NCBI RefSeq assembly: GCF_003991905.1
Contig: NZ_RSCL01000032.1
Span: 1 to 64,000, forward strand
Length of the DNA stretch: 64,000 bases
Reading direction: 5' to 3'
Source of the DNA: Dulcicalothrix desertica PCC 7102
GTDB lineage: Bacteria; Cyanobacteriota; Cyanobacteriia; Cyanobacteriales; Nostocaceae
The position numbers and the translations under genes are program-made. Under the pieces are notes generated by a model, which worked only from the letters and a program-made list of their open reading frames with translations, was not told where the DNA came from and did no database searches. This document shows, in pieces, positions 18,372 through 27,627 of this stretch; the first letter of the stretch is position 1, and each line of letters begins with the position of its first letter.

Positions 18372-19694
18372 ATGGACAGATTTGCTCGACAAATTAATGC
18401 AGTACAGCGACGAACGGAGACACTTAATCAAAGTCTCGCTGAACCCTCATCGCTACAACCAGGTTTGTTGGTGCAAGCTTTTAACCAACTCCACGATGCT
18501 TTAGAGGAACTGCGAGTTACACACAATGAGTTACTAAATCAGAAAGAACAATTAGCCAACTGTTATCAGAGTGCAGAACTTGAACGTCAGCGCTATCGCA
18601 ATTTGTTCAACTTCGCTCCCGATGCTTATTTAATTACTGACCGTAATGGCAATATCATAGATGCCAATCGTGCTGCTGCCAATTTATTTCAATTACAAAT
18701 TCACTCACTGAATGTCTGGGCAAATAAATCATTGATTGATTTTTTACCCCAACATCAACATCATGCATTTCATCATCAGTTACAGAGACTACCATCAGAA
18801 CAAACACTTAAAGACTGGGAAGTTATTTTCTGTAAACAAAACGGTCAAACATTTCCTGCGATAATTAGTGTAAACACAGTCAAAAATCTTGATGACGAAA
18901 TCCATTTTCATTGGTTGATACGTGATATTAGCGCACGTAAGCAAGCAGAAGAAGTGCAGGCAATTAAATCTGAAAATTTAAAGCTCCAAGAGACAGCACA
19001 GTTAAAGTCACAGTTTATGGCGATGATGTCGCATGAACTGCGTACCCCTATGCATATAATATTAGGGTTTGCTCAACTGCTTCTACGTCAACCATATCAG
19101 CTTTTGGCGCCGCAGTTGAAAAACATGGTAGAGCGAATATACAATAATGCCAAGCATTTGCTGGCATTAATCGAAGATATTCTTGATTTTACAGCTTTAG
19201 AATCAGGCAAGTTAAGTTTAAACTCGAAACTTTTCAACTTAGCTGAACTCATTCAAACGGTTACTCAAGAACTACAACACCTTGCAGAGCGCAAAAAATT
19301 ATCATTGTTAGTTGAGATTAAATTACAAAATCCCACAATAATTGGTGATAGCGACCGTGTTCGTCAAATTTTAGTTAACCTTCTCGATAACGCTATCAAG
19401 TTTACTGATAAAGGTAGCGTAATACTTGAAGTATATGAAGCATCTGAAAATCGCATTGCAATAGTAGTGCGAGACACAGGTATAGGTATTTCTAAAAACG
19501 ATATTAAATATATATTTCAAGAATTTCGACAAGTAAACCAAACATACTGCCGTACACATGGAGGTACAGGTTTAGGACTTGCGATAGTTGACAAACTAGT
19601 CAAATTAATGCATGGAACTATTACCGTTGAAAGTCAACTTGGAGAAGGTTCAACTTTTAAAGTTGAATTACCAAGAGAACTTGGCAACGGATGA
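18372..19694 (+). CDS. PAS domain histidine kinase, soluble, paralogue of the preceding gene
   Basis: 440 residues with the same plan as the upstream kinase: N-terminal helical segment containing LLVQAFNQLHDALEEL, PAS (about 70-185), HisKA with MMSHELRTPM (His 221), and HATPase_c with LVNLLDNAIKFTD, RDTGIGI and GGTGLGLAIV. All kinase boxes are intact. The pair looks like a tandem gene duplication followed by divergence in the sensor half. The last residues (RELGNG) are encoded by the first copy of an 82-base tandem repeat. Confidence 0.88.
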   Translation: MDRFARQINAVQRRTETLNQSLAEPSSLQPGLLVQAFNQLHDALEELRVTHNELLNQKEQLANCYQSAELERQRYRNLFNFAPDAYLITDRNGNIIDANRAAANLFQLQIHSLNVWANKSLIDFLPQHQHHAFHHQLQRLPSEQTLKDWEVIFCKQNGQTFPAIISVNTVKNLDDEIHFHWLIRDISARKQAEEVQAIKSENLKLQETAQLKSQFMAMMSHELRTPMHIILGFAQLLLRQPYQLLAPQLKNMVERIYNNAKHLLALIEDILDFTALESGKLSLNSKLFNLAELIQTVTQELQHLAERKKLSLLVEIKLQNPTIIGDSDRVRQILVNLLDNAIKFTDKGSVILEVYEASENRIAIVVRDTGIGISKNDIKYIFQEFRQVNQTYCRTHGGTGLGLAIVDKLVKLMHGTITVESQLGEGSTFKVELPRELGNG

Positions 19695-19917
19695 AACGGA
19701 TGTAACGGATGAGCTATCAGTTACAAATAAGACTTGTTATATAAAACAAATTACAAGAGAACTTGGCAACGGATAAAACGGATGTAACGGATGAGCTATC
19801 AGTTACAAACAAGACTTGTTATATAAAACAAATTACAAGAGAACTTGGCAACGGATAAAACGGATGTAACGGATGAGCTATCAGTTACAAACAAGACTTG
19901 TTATATAAAACAAATTA
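19672..19917. repeat. Three tandem copies of an 82-base repeat
   Basis: Copies at 19672-19753, 19754-19835 and 19836-19917 are nearly identical. Each runs from CAAGAGAACTTGGCAACGG through ACGGATGTAACGGATGAGC to ATATAAAACAAATTA. The first copy includes the last codons of the kinase gene. A partial inverted match follows at 19918-19950, in the 3' end of rsmH, giving a stem-loop between the convergent genes. The ACGGATGTA core also recurs at about 270, 28655, 47052 and 49027. Confidence 0.9.
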
Positions 19918-19921
19918 TCCG

Positions 19922-20836
19922 TTACATCCGCTCATCATCCGTTGCCAGTTTTGCTGCGACTCGTAACTTAGCTGAACGAGAACGGGAATTTTTGATGATT
20001 TCTTCTTCTTGGGCAATAATTGGCTTTTTCGTTACAACTTTTAACAAAGGTGATTCACGTAAAGTATGTTTAACCAAACGGTCTTCGAGACTGTGAAAGC
20101 TAATAATTACGAGTCTACCATCAGGCGCCAATCCATAAGGCGCCTTTGCTAAAAAGGTTTCGAGAACTTTCAATTCGTCGTTAACTGCGATGCGTAATGC
20201 TTGAAAGACACGGGTGGCAGGATGAATTCTTCCGTGACGGTATTTTGCTGGTACGGCAGATGCTATAGTGTCAGCTAATTGTGTAGTTGTGTAAAATGGA
20301 CGTTTTTCTATAATGCGTCTAACGATACGTCGTGATAATCGTTCCTCACCATATTTAAAGAAAATATCAACTATGTCAGCTTCACTCCAATGGTTGATAA
20401 TATCCGCAGCAGTTAAAGATTGCTTTTGATTCATTCGCATATCTAAATTAGCTTCTTTACGGAAACTAAAACCACGTTCGGGTGTATCGAGATGATGCGA
20501 ACTTACACCTAAGTCAGCCAAAATTCCATCATAACTAAGAGGTGGGTAGTTAAAAGTTGCAAAATTAGTATGAATAAATTTTACAGAGTCCCCAAACTCC
20601 GCTAGTTCTTTTTGTGCAGCAGCTAAAGCTTCTTCATCTTGGTCGAGTGCTGTGACTCTAACGTTAGGCGCCGAATTTAAAATCAAACGAGTATGACCAC
20701 CACCACCAACTGTAGCATCTAAATAGTGACCACCCGCACGTACTGCCAAACCAGAGACTACTTCAGTTGGTAAGACAGGAATATGGGAAAATATCAGTTC
20801 TTCGGGAGCAAGCGATTTTAAAGAGTCGGGGTTCAT
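19922..20836 (-). CDS. rsmH: 16S rRNA (cytosine(1402)-N4)-methyltransferase
   Basis: About 304 residues from the ATG at 20836; a TTG three codons earlier is possible. Family motifs: HIPVLPTEVVSGL at the N-terminus, SAM-binding GGHYLDATVGGGGHT, LADLGVSSHHLD, ERGFSFR, DMRMNQ, and ISFHSLEDRLVK. RsmH (MraW) methylates N4 of C1402 in the decoding centre of 16S rRNA. It is not in a division (dcw) cluster here, as usual in cyanobacteria. The C-terminal residues LATDDERM are encoded by the ACGGATG intergenic repeat, so the extreme C-terminus has been rewritten by the repeat. Confidence 0.92.
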   Translation of the reverse strand: MNPDSLKSLAPEELIFSHIPVLPTEVVSGLAVRAGGHYLDATVGGGGHTRLILNSAPNVRVTALDQDEEALAAAQKELAEFGDSVKFIHTNFATFNYPPLSYDGILADLGVSSHHLDTPERGFSFRKEANLDMRMNQKQSLTAADIINHWSEADIVDIFFKYGEERLSRRIVRRIIEKRPFYTTTQLADTIASAVPAKYRHGRIHPATRVFQALRIAVNDELKVLETFLAKAPYGLAPDGRLVIISFHSLEDRLVKHTLRESPLLKVVTKKPIIAQEEEIIKNSRSRSAKLRVAAKLATDDERM

Positions 20837-21202
20837 AAGTAACAATATAATATTGACTAAAAGCGACTTGTATGTTGCGGAGTGAACCGGTAAGTATTTT
20901 CTTATGCTTGTGATTGGGTATTAAGATATTTAGTTCAACTATATATAGGAGTAAAATTGGTAAATTTGGTTTGTGCGTCTTGATTGGTCAATTTTTAAGC
21001 CCTTTGGGACAATATTCTTAAAAAAAATCCGGCGCCGCTCGTTGGTTCAATCTCAATATCAATATAATTGAATATGTGCAACAAAACTAAACATCTTAAT
21101 CTTATTCCCTAAGTGCCTACACGTTGGGACACCATAGCATAACTAAAGCAATCGTGCGCGGTTCAATTTTAAATTTTTACAAACTGGAGAACGCTAAAAT
21201 TT
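20837..21202. other. Intergenic region between rsmH and ndhH
   Basis: 366 bases with divergent promoters expected for both genes. Apart from a GGCGCC site near 21030 and a GGAG ribosome-binding site about 14 bases before ndhH, no conserved element or small gene was recognised. Confidence 0.5.
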
Positions 21203-22387
21203 ATGGCAAGAATTGAAACTAGAACCGAACCGATGGTGCTGAACATGGGCCCGCATCACCCCTCTATGCACGGGGTTATGCGGTTAATTGTTACCCTCGA
21301 CGGTGAGGACTGTATTGACTGCGAACCAGTGATAGGTTATCTACACCGGGGAATGGAAAAAATCGCAGAAAACCGCAGTACTATAATGTATGTCCCTTAT
21401 GTGAGTCGTTGGGACTATGCAGCTGGTATGTTCAACGAAGCTGTTACTGTAAATGCACCAGAAAAAATTGCTGGTATAACTGTACCCAAGCGCGCGTCAT
21501 ACATTCGCGTGATAATGCTGGAATTAAACCGCATCGCTAACCATTTACTATGGTTTGGCCCATTTCTTGCGGACGTTGGCGCCCAAACTCCCTTTTTCTA
21601 CCAGTTCCGTGAACGCGAATTGATATATGACCTGTGGGAAGCTGCTACAGGTTATCGGATGGTTAATAATAACTATTGGCGTGTTGGTGGTGTTGCTGCT
21701 GACTTACCTTATGGTTGGGTTGACAAATGCTTTGAATTCTGCGATTACATTGTACCTAAAATAGACGAGTATGAAAAATTGGTGACTAATAACCCAATTT
21801 TCCGGCGCCGTATTGAAGGTATTGGTACTATTACCCGTGACGAAGCAATAAACTGGGGACTTTCTGGTCCAATGTTACGTGCTAGTGGCGTGAAATGGGA
21901 CTTACGTAAAGTTGACCACTACGAATGTTACGATGATTTTGACTGGGAAGTACATTGGGAAACTGGTGGTGACTGCATGGCACGCTATGTAGTGCGGATG
22001 CGGGAAATGCGCGAATCAGTAAAAATTCTTCGCCAAGCATTAAAAGGACTTCCTGGTGGACCTTATGAAAACCTCGAAGCCAAGAGAATGATGGAAGGTG
22101 CAAAATCTGAGTGGAACGGTTTTGATTACCAGTTTGTTGCGAAAAAAGTCTCTCCATCATTCAAAATTCCTAAAGGTGAAGCTTACGCGCGTGTTGAAAG
22201 CGGTAAGGGTGAATTAGGAATTTATATGGTTGGTGATGATAATGTATTCCCTTGGCGCTTTAAAATTCGTCCAGCAGATTATAATAATTTGCAAATTCTG
22301 CCTGAATTATTACGCGGTGTTAAAGTTGCCGATATCGTAGTAATTTTAGGTAGTATCGACATTATCATGGGTTCCGTAGACCGATAA
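21203..22387 (+). CDS. ndhH: NAD(P)H-quinone oxidoreductase subunit H (NDH-1 49-kDa type)
   Basis: 394 residues, full length. Recognised from [15 protein letters not shown] at the N-terminus, [29 protein letters not shown], and the C-terminal [19 protein letters not shown] and [12 protein letters not shown]. NdhH is the peripheral-arm subunit of the cyanobacterial NDH-1 complex in the thylakoid membrane, serving respiration, cyclic electron flow and CO2 uptake. It is equivalent to the Nqo4/NuoD subunit that lines the quinone pocket. It is monocistronic here, as is common in cyanobacteria. Confidence 0.97.
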   Translation: MARIETRTEPMVLNMGPHHPSMHGVMRLIVTLDGEDCIDCEPVIGYLHRGMEKIAENRSTIMYVPYVSRWDYAAGMFNEAVTVNAPEKIAGITVPKRASYIRVIMLELNRIANHLLWFGPFLADVGAQTPFFYQFRERELIYDLWEAATGYRMVNNNYWRVGGVAADLPYGWVDKCFEFCDYIVPKIDEYEKLVTNNPIFRRRIEGIGTITRDEAINWGLSGPMLRASGVKWDLRKVDHYECYDDFDWEVHWETGGDCMARYVVRMREMRESVKILRQALKGLPGGPYENLEAKRMMEGAKSEWNGFDYQFVAKKVSPSFKIPKGEAYARVESGKGELGIYMVGDDNVFPWRFKIRPADYNNLQILPELLRGVKVADIVVILGSIDIIMGSVDR

Positions 22388-22394
22388 ACGGTGA

Positions 22395-22585
22395 TATCCG
22401 TAGGGGCGGGTTATACGATACCCTTCTTGGTAGTTGACATGCGTGCTAAACCCGCCCCACCCCACGCACGGGTTTATAATATCCGAATTGATGATTCCAA
22501 ATTTGGGTTTGTGGCGCCAACGCAATGCGGGCGGGTTTACAATATCCTAATTGATAGTTGAAAATTTGGGTTAACCCGCCCCTAC
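22395..22585. repeat. GGCGGGTT...AACCCGCC repeat cluster with a tandem duplication
   Basis: The spacer between ndhH and the REC-PAS gene is made of a dispersed repeat. There are two similar stretches, about 22468-22508 and 22532-22572, reading GGGTTTAyAATATCCkAATTGAT and ending AAATTTGGGTT, bounded by GGGGCGGG and CCCGCCCC. Relatives occur near 4270, 28430, 36190-36250, 36440-36496 and 50528-50582. It may double as a bidirectional terminator. Confidence 0.7.
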
Positions 22586-23769
22586 CTTATTTCTGTGACG
22601 GTTCCTACCCATTCCCATACGTTGCCATCCACATCGAAAACAGGTAATCCAACTGCTAGCATTTCTTGGTATGTGCCATCACGCAAGCGAAGTCTAAATA
22701 AAACTTCTATGGGATGTTTTATTTCAAGCGCATCTATCCACAGAGTTAAAGTTGGGTCGCGGTCATCTGGGTGCAGTGCATTTAACCAGCCATAACCTTT
22801 ATACTCGGCAGGAGTTTGACCTGTAAATGCTTCCCACATTGGTACATCCTCTATAATGCGACCGTCCGGCGCCGCAGTCCAGACAATTGCCGCAGTTACC
22901 ATTTTTAAGCAGTTATAACGTTCCTGGCTTAAACGTAGCACTTGCTCAAATTGTTTACGCTCAGTAATGTTCATAATGTAACCGAGTAAACGAGCTGCAT
23001 CATTATTTTCGGTAGGTGGAATATATTGAGCGCGCGAGAGAATCCATTGTAGTCCTTTTTTCGGGTGGTTGATACGAAATTCAGTATCCAAGCCTAATTC
23101 ACTATTCACGGCTTTCCAATGGGTCGCTTTAATTCGCTTTTGGTCATCACGATGTACACACATAAGAAATTTTGCAAAGCTCCAAGCTTCATCATCTTCT
23201 GGATATCCCATTAGATGGCGCCATTCTGAAGTCACAAAACCTGTATTTGTCTTTAAATCGTAGCTCCATAATCCTATGCCCGCAGCACGTTGTGCATAAG
23301 CAAGTTGTTCCTCTTTTTTTTGTAAATTCTCATACAACTGACAATATCGTTCCTCAGAAGCTAAAACTGCTTGTCGGTTATATTGCCGAATGCGACTAAC
23401 CTCAAGCTGTGCGACAACGCGCGTTATTAGTTCGCGTGCCCCAAATGGTTCTACGATAAAATCATCGGCGCTTTCAAACAAACCGTTTACAGCAGTTTCT
23501 TCGTCCGCTTGTGCTGTCAACATTAATACAGGTATGGTATTTCGATTTGCACGAATCTCACGCAGCAACGCTAAACCATCACTTCCCGTCATATTCATAT
23601 CTGTAACAACAAGGTCTGGCGGGTTGTTAATTATAGACATTACTGCTTGTTCGCCATTATTTGCGACTTCAACGCTCCAATGTACAGAAAGAATGCGCTG
23701 TAAGTAATCACGCATATCAGCATTATCATCAACAACCAGAATTTTGCCACCTGGTAGTATTGGGCGCAT
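22582..23769 (-). CDS. Response regulator with receiver and two PAS domains
   Basis: 395 residues. REC (about 8-122) has VVDDNADMRDYL, phospho-acceptor D57 in LVVTDMNMTG and the LTAQ Thr. PAS1 (about 160-275) ends in MNITERKQFEQ. PAS2 (about 280-395) ends the protein. There is no DNA-binding, kinase or cyclase output, so it probably relays by interaction or is the sensory front of a lost kinase half. The conserved Lys of the receiver (normally VKPF) is Glu here: FIVEPFGAREL, residue 107. Convergent with ndhH across a repeat cluster. Confidence 0.82.
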   Translation of the reverse strand: MRPILPGGKILVVDDNADMRDYLQRILSVHWSVEVANNGEQAVMSIINNPPDLVVTDMNMTGSDGLALLREIRANRNTIPVLMLTAQADEETAVNGLFESADDFIVEPFGARELITRVVAQLEVSRIRQYNRQAVLASEERYCQLYENLQKKEEQLAYAQRAAGIGLWSYDLKTNTGFVTSEWRHLMGYPEDDEAWSFAKFLMCVHRDDQKRIKATHWKAVNSELGLDTEFRINHPKKGLQWILSRAQYIPPTENNDAARLLGYIMNITERKQFEQVLRLSQERYNCLKMVTAAIVWTAAPDGRIIEDVPMWEAFTGQTPAEYKGYGWLNALHPDDRDPTLTLWIDALEIKHPIEVLFRLRLRDGTYQEMLAVGLPVFDVDGNVWEWVGTVTEIR

Positions 23770-23963
23770 AAGTTAAGTCGGTGCAAATAAATGTAACTGT
23801 ATTAAAGGGGTTAAGGTGAAGTAAAAGCGAAAACCTTTACCTACTCTTACAAAACTTTATATAGTTTAGTTTTAGTACGCCAACTTACTTATGGTATATA
23901 TAATCAATTTGCAAAATTATTGTCATATTAAAATTGCTTAGTTAACAACTCCTACATATTTTA

Positions 23964-25127
23964 ATGGAACCTATAACTTTTACTAATGAAATTATTGCCT
24001 GTATCACCTCCAAAGTTGAACAGAGAATTACTTTTGCCGAATATATGGATATAGTATTATATCATCCTAATTACGGTTATTACACTCAAAAAGCAGCGAA
24101 TATAGGCGTAAGTGGAGATTTTTTTACCTCGGTTCACCTCGGCGCCGACTTTGGTGAAATGTTGGCAATACAATTTGTCGAGATGTGGGAAATTCTTGGA
24201 AAACCAGCACCGTTTACGCTTGTAGAAATGGGCGCCGGACAAGGTTATTTAGCTGTTGATATTTTAAATTACCTACGGATGCATCATAGTGATTTATTTA
24301 CTGTTTTGAAATATACCATAGTAGAAAAATCACCCCTATTAAAACAAGTACAGCAGGAAAAATTGCAAGGGTTTTCTGCATACTGGTGCGATTTAGAACA
24401 TATAGAAAATAATTCAGTAGTTGGATGTTTTTTTTCTAATGAACTGGTAGATGCTTTGCCAGTACATCAGTTTGTAGTAGAAGAGGGGCAATTAAAAGAG
24501 GTTTATGTTGGCGTATCACACTCAGTAGAACAAGTCAATCAAGATACATTCATAGAAATTATTGATGAACCTTCAACGCCAGAACTAAAACAATATTTTG
24601 ATTTAATCGAAATTGATATCAGTAATTACCCTACAGGATATCGTAGTGAAATTAACAATTCAGCACTCAATTGGCTAACGCAAGTCGCTGATAAATTACA
24701 GCGTGGGTATGTACTTACTATAGACTATGGCTACCCAGCACATCGTTATTACAATCCTCGTAGAAATAAAGGTACACTGCAATGCTATTACCAACATCGG
24801 CGCCACGATAATCCATATATAAATATAGGAAAGCAAGATATCACTACACATGTAGACTTTACTGCTTTAGAAAGATGGGGTGAAACTTGCGGATTGGCTA
24901 AAGTCGGATTTACACAGCAAGGTTTGTTTTTGATGGCATTAGGTTTAGGAGAAAGAATTGCCAACATCAGTCAATCTAATCTTTCAGTATCCGACATGCT
25001 GCGGCGCCGTGACTCATTACACCAACTAATTGACCCAATGGGACTAGGAGATTTTGGTGTTTTGGTTCAAAGCAAAGGATTCACTCCCACACAACCTCTC
25101 AAAGGTTTGACCTATCCTTCGCTTTAA
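23964..25127 (+). CDS. SAM-dependent methyltransferase, NDUFAF7/MidA family
   Basis: 387 residues. Family features: ITFAEYMDIVLYHPNYGYYT, GDFFTSVHLGADFGEMLA, the SAM motif LVEMGAGQGYLAVDIL, FSNELVDALPVHQF and LTIDYGYPAHRYY. In mitochondria NDUFAF7 methylates an Arg of the complex I 49-kDa subunit (NDUFS2). Here the gene lies 1.6 kb from ndhH, the NDUFS2 homologue, which is a suggestive but unproven link. Cytoplasmic. Confidence 0.85.
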   Translation: MEPITFTNEIIACITSKVEQRITFAEYMDIVLYHPNYGYYTQKAANIGVSGDFFTSVHLGADFGEMLAIQFVEMWEILGKPAPFTLVEMGAGQGYLAVDILNYLRMHHSDLFTVLKYTIVEKSPLLKQVQQEKLQGFSAYWCDLEHIENNSVVGCFFSNELVDALPVHQFVVEEGQLKEVYVGVSHSVEQVNQDTFIEIIDEPSTPELKQYFDLIEIDISNYPTGYRSEINNSALNWLTQVADKLQRGYVLTIDYGYPAHRYYNPRRNKGTLQCYYQHRRHDNPYINIGKQDITTHVDFTALERWGETCGLAKVGFTQQGLFLMALGLGERIANISQSNLSVSDMLRRRDSLHQLIDPMGLGDFGVLVQSKGFTPTQPLKGLTYPSL

Positions 25128-25237
25128 TAGAGTAAAAATTAAAATATTGTTAATCTTTTTGTAAAACTAGCCGATTCGGCATTTCAACGTTTAGAGTCTA
25201 AAAAGAGACTGAAACCTAAAAAACAAGGTAAAAAACA

Positions 25238-25333
25238 ATGAGTACTCACGATTTATTAATGTTAGTAGGACTACTTACCCCAGGTATTTTACTCTCGGTG
25301 CTAATAATGGTAACATTTGCAGCAGGTGGCTAA
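25238..25333 (+). CDS. 31-residue single-span membrane peptide
   Basis: ATG at 25238 with AAGG about 9 bases upstream, stop TAA at 25331. It reads MSTHDLLMLVGLLTPGILLS followed by VLIMVTFAAGG: a short polar start and one hydrophobic span. Size and form resemble small subunits of photosystem, cytochrome b6f or NDH-1 complexes, but I do not recognise it as a specific one. It lies 110 bases downstream of the NDUFAF7-like gene. A chance ORF is possible but unlikely given the start, RBS and clean hydrophobic segment. Confidence 0.6.
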   Translation: MSTHDLLMLVGLLTPGILLSVLIMVTFAAGG

Positions 25334-25339
25334 ATGAGT

Positions 25340-25426
25340 GCTGAGTAGAAAGTGCTGAGTTCTGAGTATTTATCACTTACAAGTCAGCACTCAGCACTCA
25401 ACACTCAGCACTCAGCACTCAGCACT
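25340..25426. repeat. Heptamer (STRR-like) array, CTGAGTG/CAGCACT
   Basis: GTGCTGAGT units are followed by inverted CAGCACTCAGCACTCAACAC units. This makes a long imperfect hairpin downstream of the small membrane gene. The same heptamers recur at 61715-61769 and 62359-62387. Short tandemly repeated heptamers are a known feature of heterocystous cyanobacteria. Confidence 0.8.
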
Positions 25427-25551
25427 GTTATTAACTAACTTTTGAAATAATTTATTAATTAAGAAGTTATTGTTCGTAGCGATTGTACTTTCAAACATAA
25501 ATAATTAACAATTAGGATAGAGAATATAAAGAACAAGTATTGGGATACAGT

Positions 25552-26424
25552 ATGAAGGTGGCATTTCTGGGAACAGGACTAATGGGGTTGCCGATGGCGC
25601 AGCGGTTATTAGAAGCAGATGTAGATTTAATTGCTTATAACCGTACAAGAGAAAAATTGGCGCCACTCAAAGAGAAAGGAGCAGAAATTGCTGAACACCC
25701 ACGTCATGCGATTCGTGCGGCAGACTATGTAATACTGATGTTAACTAATGCTCCAGCTATTTACAGCGTTTTACTTTCGGATACTTCGTTTAGAATGTTA
25801 GCTGGACGCACTGTAATTCAAATGGGGACTATTACCCCGACAGAAAGCAAAGAAATTCGCGATACTGTTGTTGCTGCTGGAGGAGAATATATTGAGGCGC
25901 CTGTTTTGGGCAGCACTACTGAAGCGACTCAGGGTAAACTAATTGTAATGGTTGGCGCCTATCGCGAACAGTATCAGCGTAATTTAGAATTACTAAAACA
26001 CTTTGGTCCAAAACCTGTATATGTAGGACAAGTAGGAACTGCAGCAGGTTTACAACTAGCATTTAACCAGCTAATTAGTTCACTGACAGCAGCTTTTGCA
26101 CTCTCATTAAAATTTGTACAGCGTCAAGATATAGACGTAAATGTGTTCATGCAAATTTTACGTGAAAGCGCTTTATACGCACCAACTTTTGACAACAAGT
26201 TACAGCGAATGCTTGATAATAATTATGACAATCCTAGTTTTCCTACTAAACATCTACTGAAAGATACAGATTTATTTATTGATGAAGCAAAAAATGCGGG
26301 TTTGAATATCAATGGCATTGATGGTGTCCGTAGTATTCTTGATACAGCAATTCGCATGTCATTTGCTTCTTCTGATTACTCTTCACTTTTTGCTGCAATG
26401 ACCTCATCCCCTGACGCTGAATAA
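25552..26424 (+). CDS. NAD(P)-dependent oxidoreductase, beta-hydroxyacid dehydrogenase family
   Basis: 290 residues from the ATG at 25552; a TTG four codons upstream is less likely. Rossmann motif FLGTGLMGLPMAQRL is at the N-terminus. Substrate motif region EAPVLGSTTEATQGKLIVMVG follows, then the catalytic Lys region LAFNQLISSLTAAFALSL; the usual GxxGxGxxxKxxNN is altered to GTAAGLQLAFNQL. The Lys is replaced by Gln, as in several cyanobacterial members. Likely relatives are glyoxylate/succinic semialdehyde reductases and 3-hydroxyisobutyrate dehydrogenases. Substrate unknown. Confidence 0.82.
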   Translation: MKVAFLGTGLMGLPMAQRLLEADVDLIAYNRTREKLAPLKEKGAEIAEHPRHAIRAADYVILMLTNAPAIYSVLLSDTSFRMLAGRTVIQMGTITPTESKEIRDTVVAAGGEYIEAPVLGSTTEATQGKLIVMVGAYREQYQRNLELLKHFGPKPVYVGQVGTAAGLQLAFNQLISSLTAAFALSLKFVQRQDIDVNVFMQILRESALYAPTFDNKLQRMLDNNYDNPSFPTKHLLKDTDLFIDEAKNAGLNINGIDGVRSILDTAIRMSFASSDYSSLFAAMTSSPDAE

Positions 26425-26425
26425 C

Positions 26426-26515
26426 ATCATGTCATGCTGAGGAACGAAGCATCTTTAAGTCATGCTGAGGAACGTTAACGCAGTTTTCCCGCAGGGTAGC
26501 ATCTTTAAGATATCA
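26426..26515. repeat. TCATGCTGAGGAACG and CGCAGTTTTCCCGC repeats
   Basis: TCATGCTGAGGAACG occurs twice, 26 bases apart, in the space between convergent genes. A CGCAGTTTTCCCGCAGG block follows with GCATCTTTAAGA. A similar block lies at 47138-47178, and a relative (ATTCTGAGCGCAGCGAAG) lies near 40244-40262. Confidence 0.6.
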
Positions 26516-27476
26516 GCACTTTTAAATCTTCTACCAAACTTGCCAATAAATTTACAGCATCTACCTGTAACGCTACCCAAGCATTTACCGAAGCTTTCGC
26601 TACGTGTCGATTATCTATAATGGTTTGACCTTTGGTAAATTTACCTGCTGTTTCTATATCAACTTGCGCGCGTTGTAGTAAAAGAGTTTCTGGATAAAAC
26701 AAATAAGCAACAGTCGCAGCATCATGAACTAGAAAGCCTTTTATACCTTCTGTTTGACGGTAAGTTAATGAGGTATAAGTCAAAAACTCACATAACTGCA
26801 CGATAAATTTCGCTACAGGGTTTTGTGAGTTAGACAAATAAACTTCCTCTGCCATTTCTTTTGTAAAAATTAACTCGTTAGTCACATCTAACGACAATAC
26901 AACAGTATCATTACGACTATTAAATACAAGTTGTGCAGCGTCAACATTAAAAGCGATATTAAATTCTGCTAGTGAGGTGACGTTTCCTGGTACTGCAAAG
27001 GCGCCACCCATTACTATAATTTCTTTAGCCTTTTTTAAAATACCAGGAGATTTAATTTCAGCAGCAGCAAGATTTGTTAATGGCGCCACAGCTAATAAAG
27101 TTATTTCTCCAGGGTAGGCATTTAGCTTGTCTATTATAATGTCATCAGAATAGCGTGCGTTTCTATAATCGTGCTTGACATCTGGTAAACTTTCTGATAA
27201 TCCTCCCATACCATCGGCGCCGTGAATATAAGCAGCATCCTCGATATCAGTAGGTTCTACAACTCCCTTGCCTAACTCTATTTGTGCAAAACCAGTAAAA
27301 TTAAGCACCTGACTAGCACAAGCAAACGTAGTCTTAGCATTCACATTTCCTTCAGCAGTAGTAACAGCTATCAACTCCACAAAACCTTGTTTCACCAAAC
27401 TTAAAAGCCACAGCAACGCAAAAATATCATCGCCACCTGGATCTGTATCTAAAATGATTTTGGTTTTATTTTGCAT
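26505..27476 (-). CDS. Inosine-uridine preferring nucleoside hydrolase
   Basis: 323 residues, IUNH family. The Ca-binding DTDPGGDDIFALLW is at the N-terminus, VTTAEGNVN near residue 42, ITLLAVAPLTNLAAA near 127, VMGGAFAVPGN near 155, EFNIAFNVDAA near 171, and the late acid in VHDAATVAYL near 246. It hydrolyses ribonucleosides to base and ribose for salvage. No transporter is adjacent. Start at the ATG before KTKIILDTDPGG. Confidence 0.9.
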   Translation of the reverse strand: MQNKTKIILDTDPGGDDIFALLWLLSLVKQGFVELIAVTTAEGNVNAKTTFACASQVLNFTGFAQIELGKGVVEPTDIEDAAYIHGADGMGGLSESLPDVKHDYRNARYSDDIIIDKLNAYPGEITLLAVAPLTNLAAAEIKSPGILKKAKEIIVMGGAFAVPGNVTSLAEFNIAFNVDAAQLVFNSRNDTVVLSLDVTNELIFTKEMAEEVYLSNSQNPVAKFIVQLCEFLTYTSLTYRQTEGIKGFLVHDAATVAYLFYPETLLLQRAQVDIETAGKFTKGQTIIDNRHVAKASVNAWVALQVDAVNLLASLVEDLKVLIS

Positions 27477-27627
27477 GTAAATTGTTTGATATATTACTTC
27501 GGGTGGCTTAAGCCCACCATTGTCTTGGTAGCGAAGCCAAGCTTACAAATAACTAAATATTTTCAAAAAATCATTTAGGATTCTTAGTAACTAATTCGTT
27601 AACTATTTTACCGCAAATGATTGACAG

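Noticed and set aside
18295-18504. 69-residue ORF overlapping the start of the second PAS kinase
   Set aside because: It is in a shifted frame over the kinase coiled coil and lacks family features.
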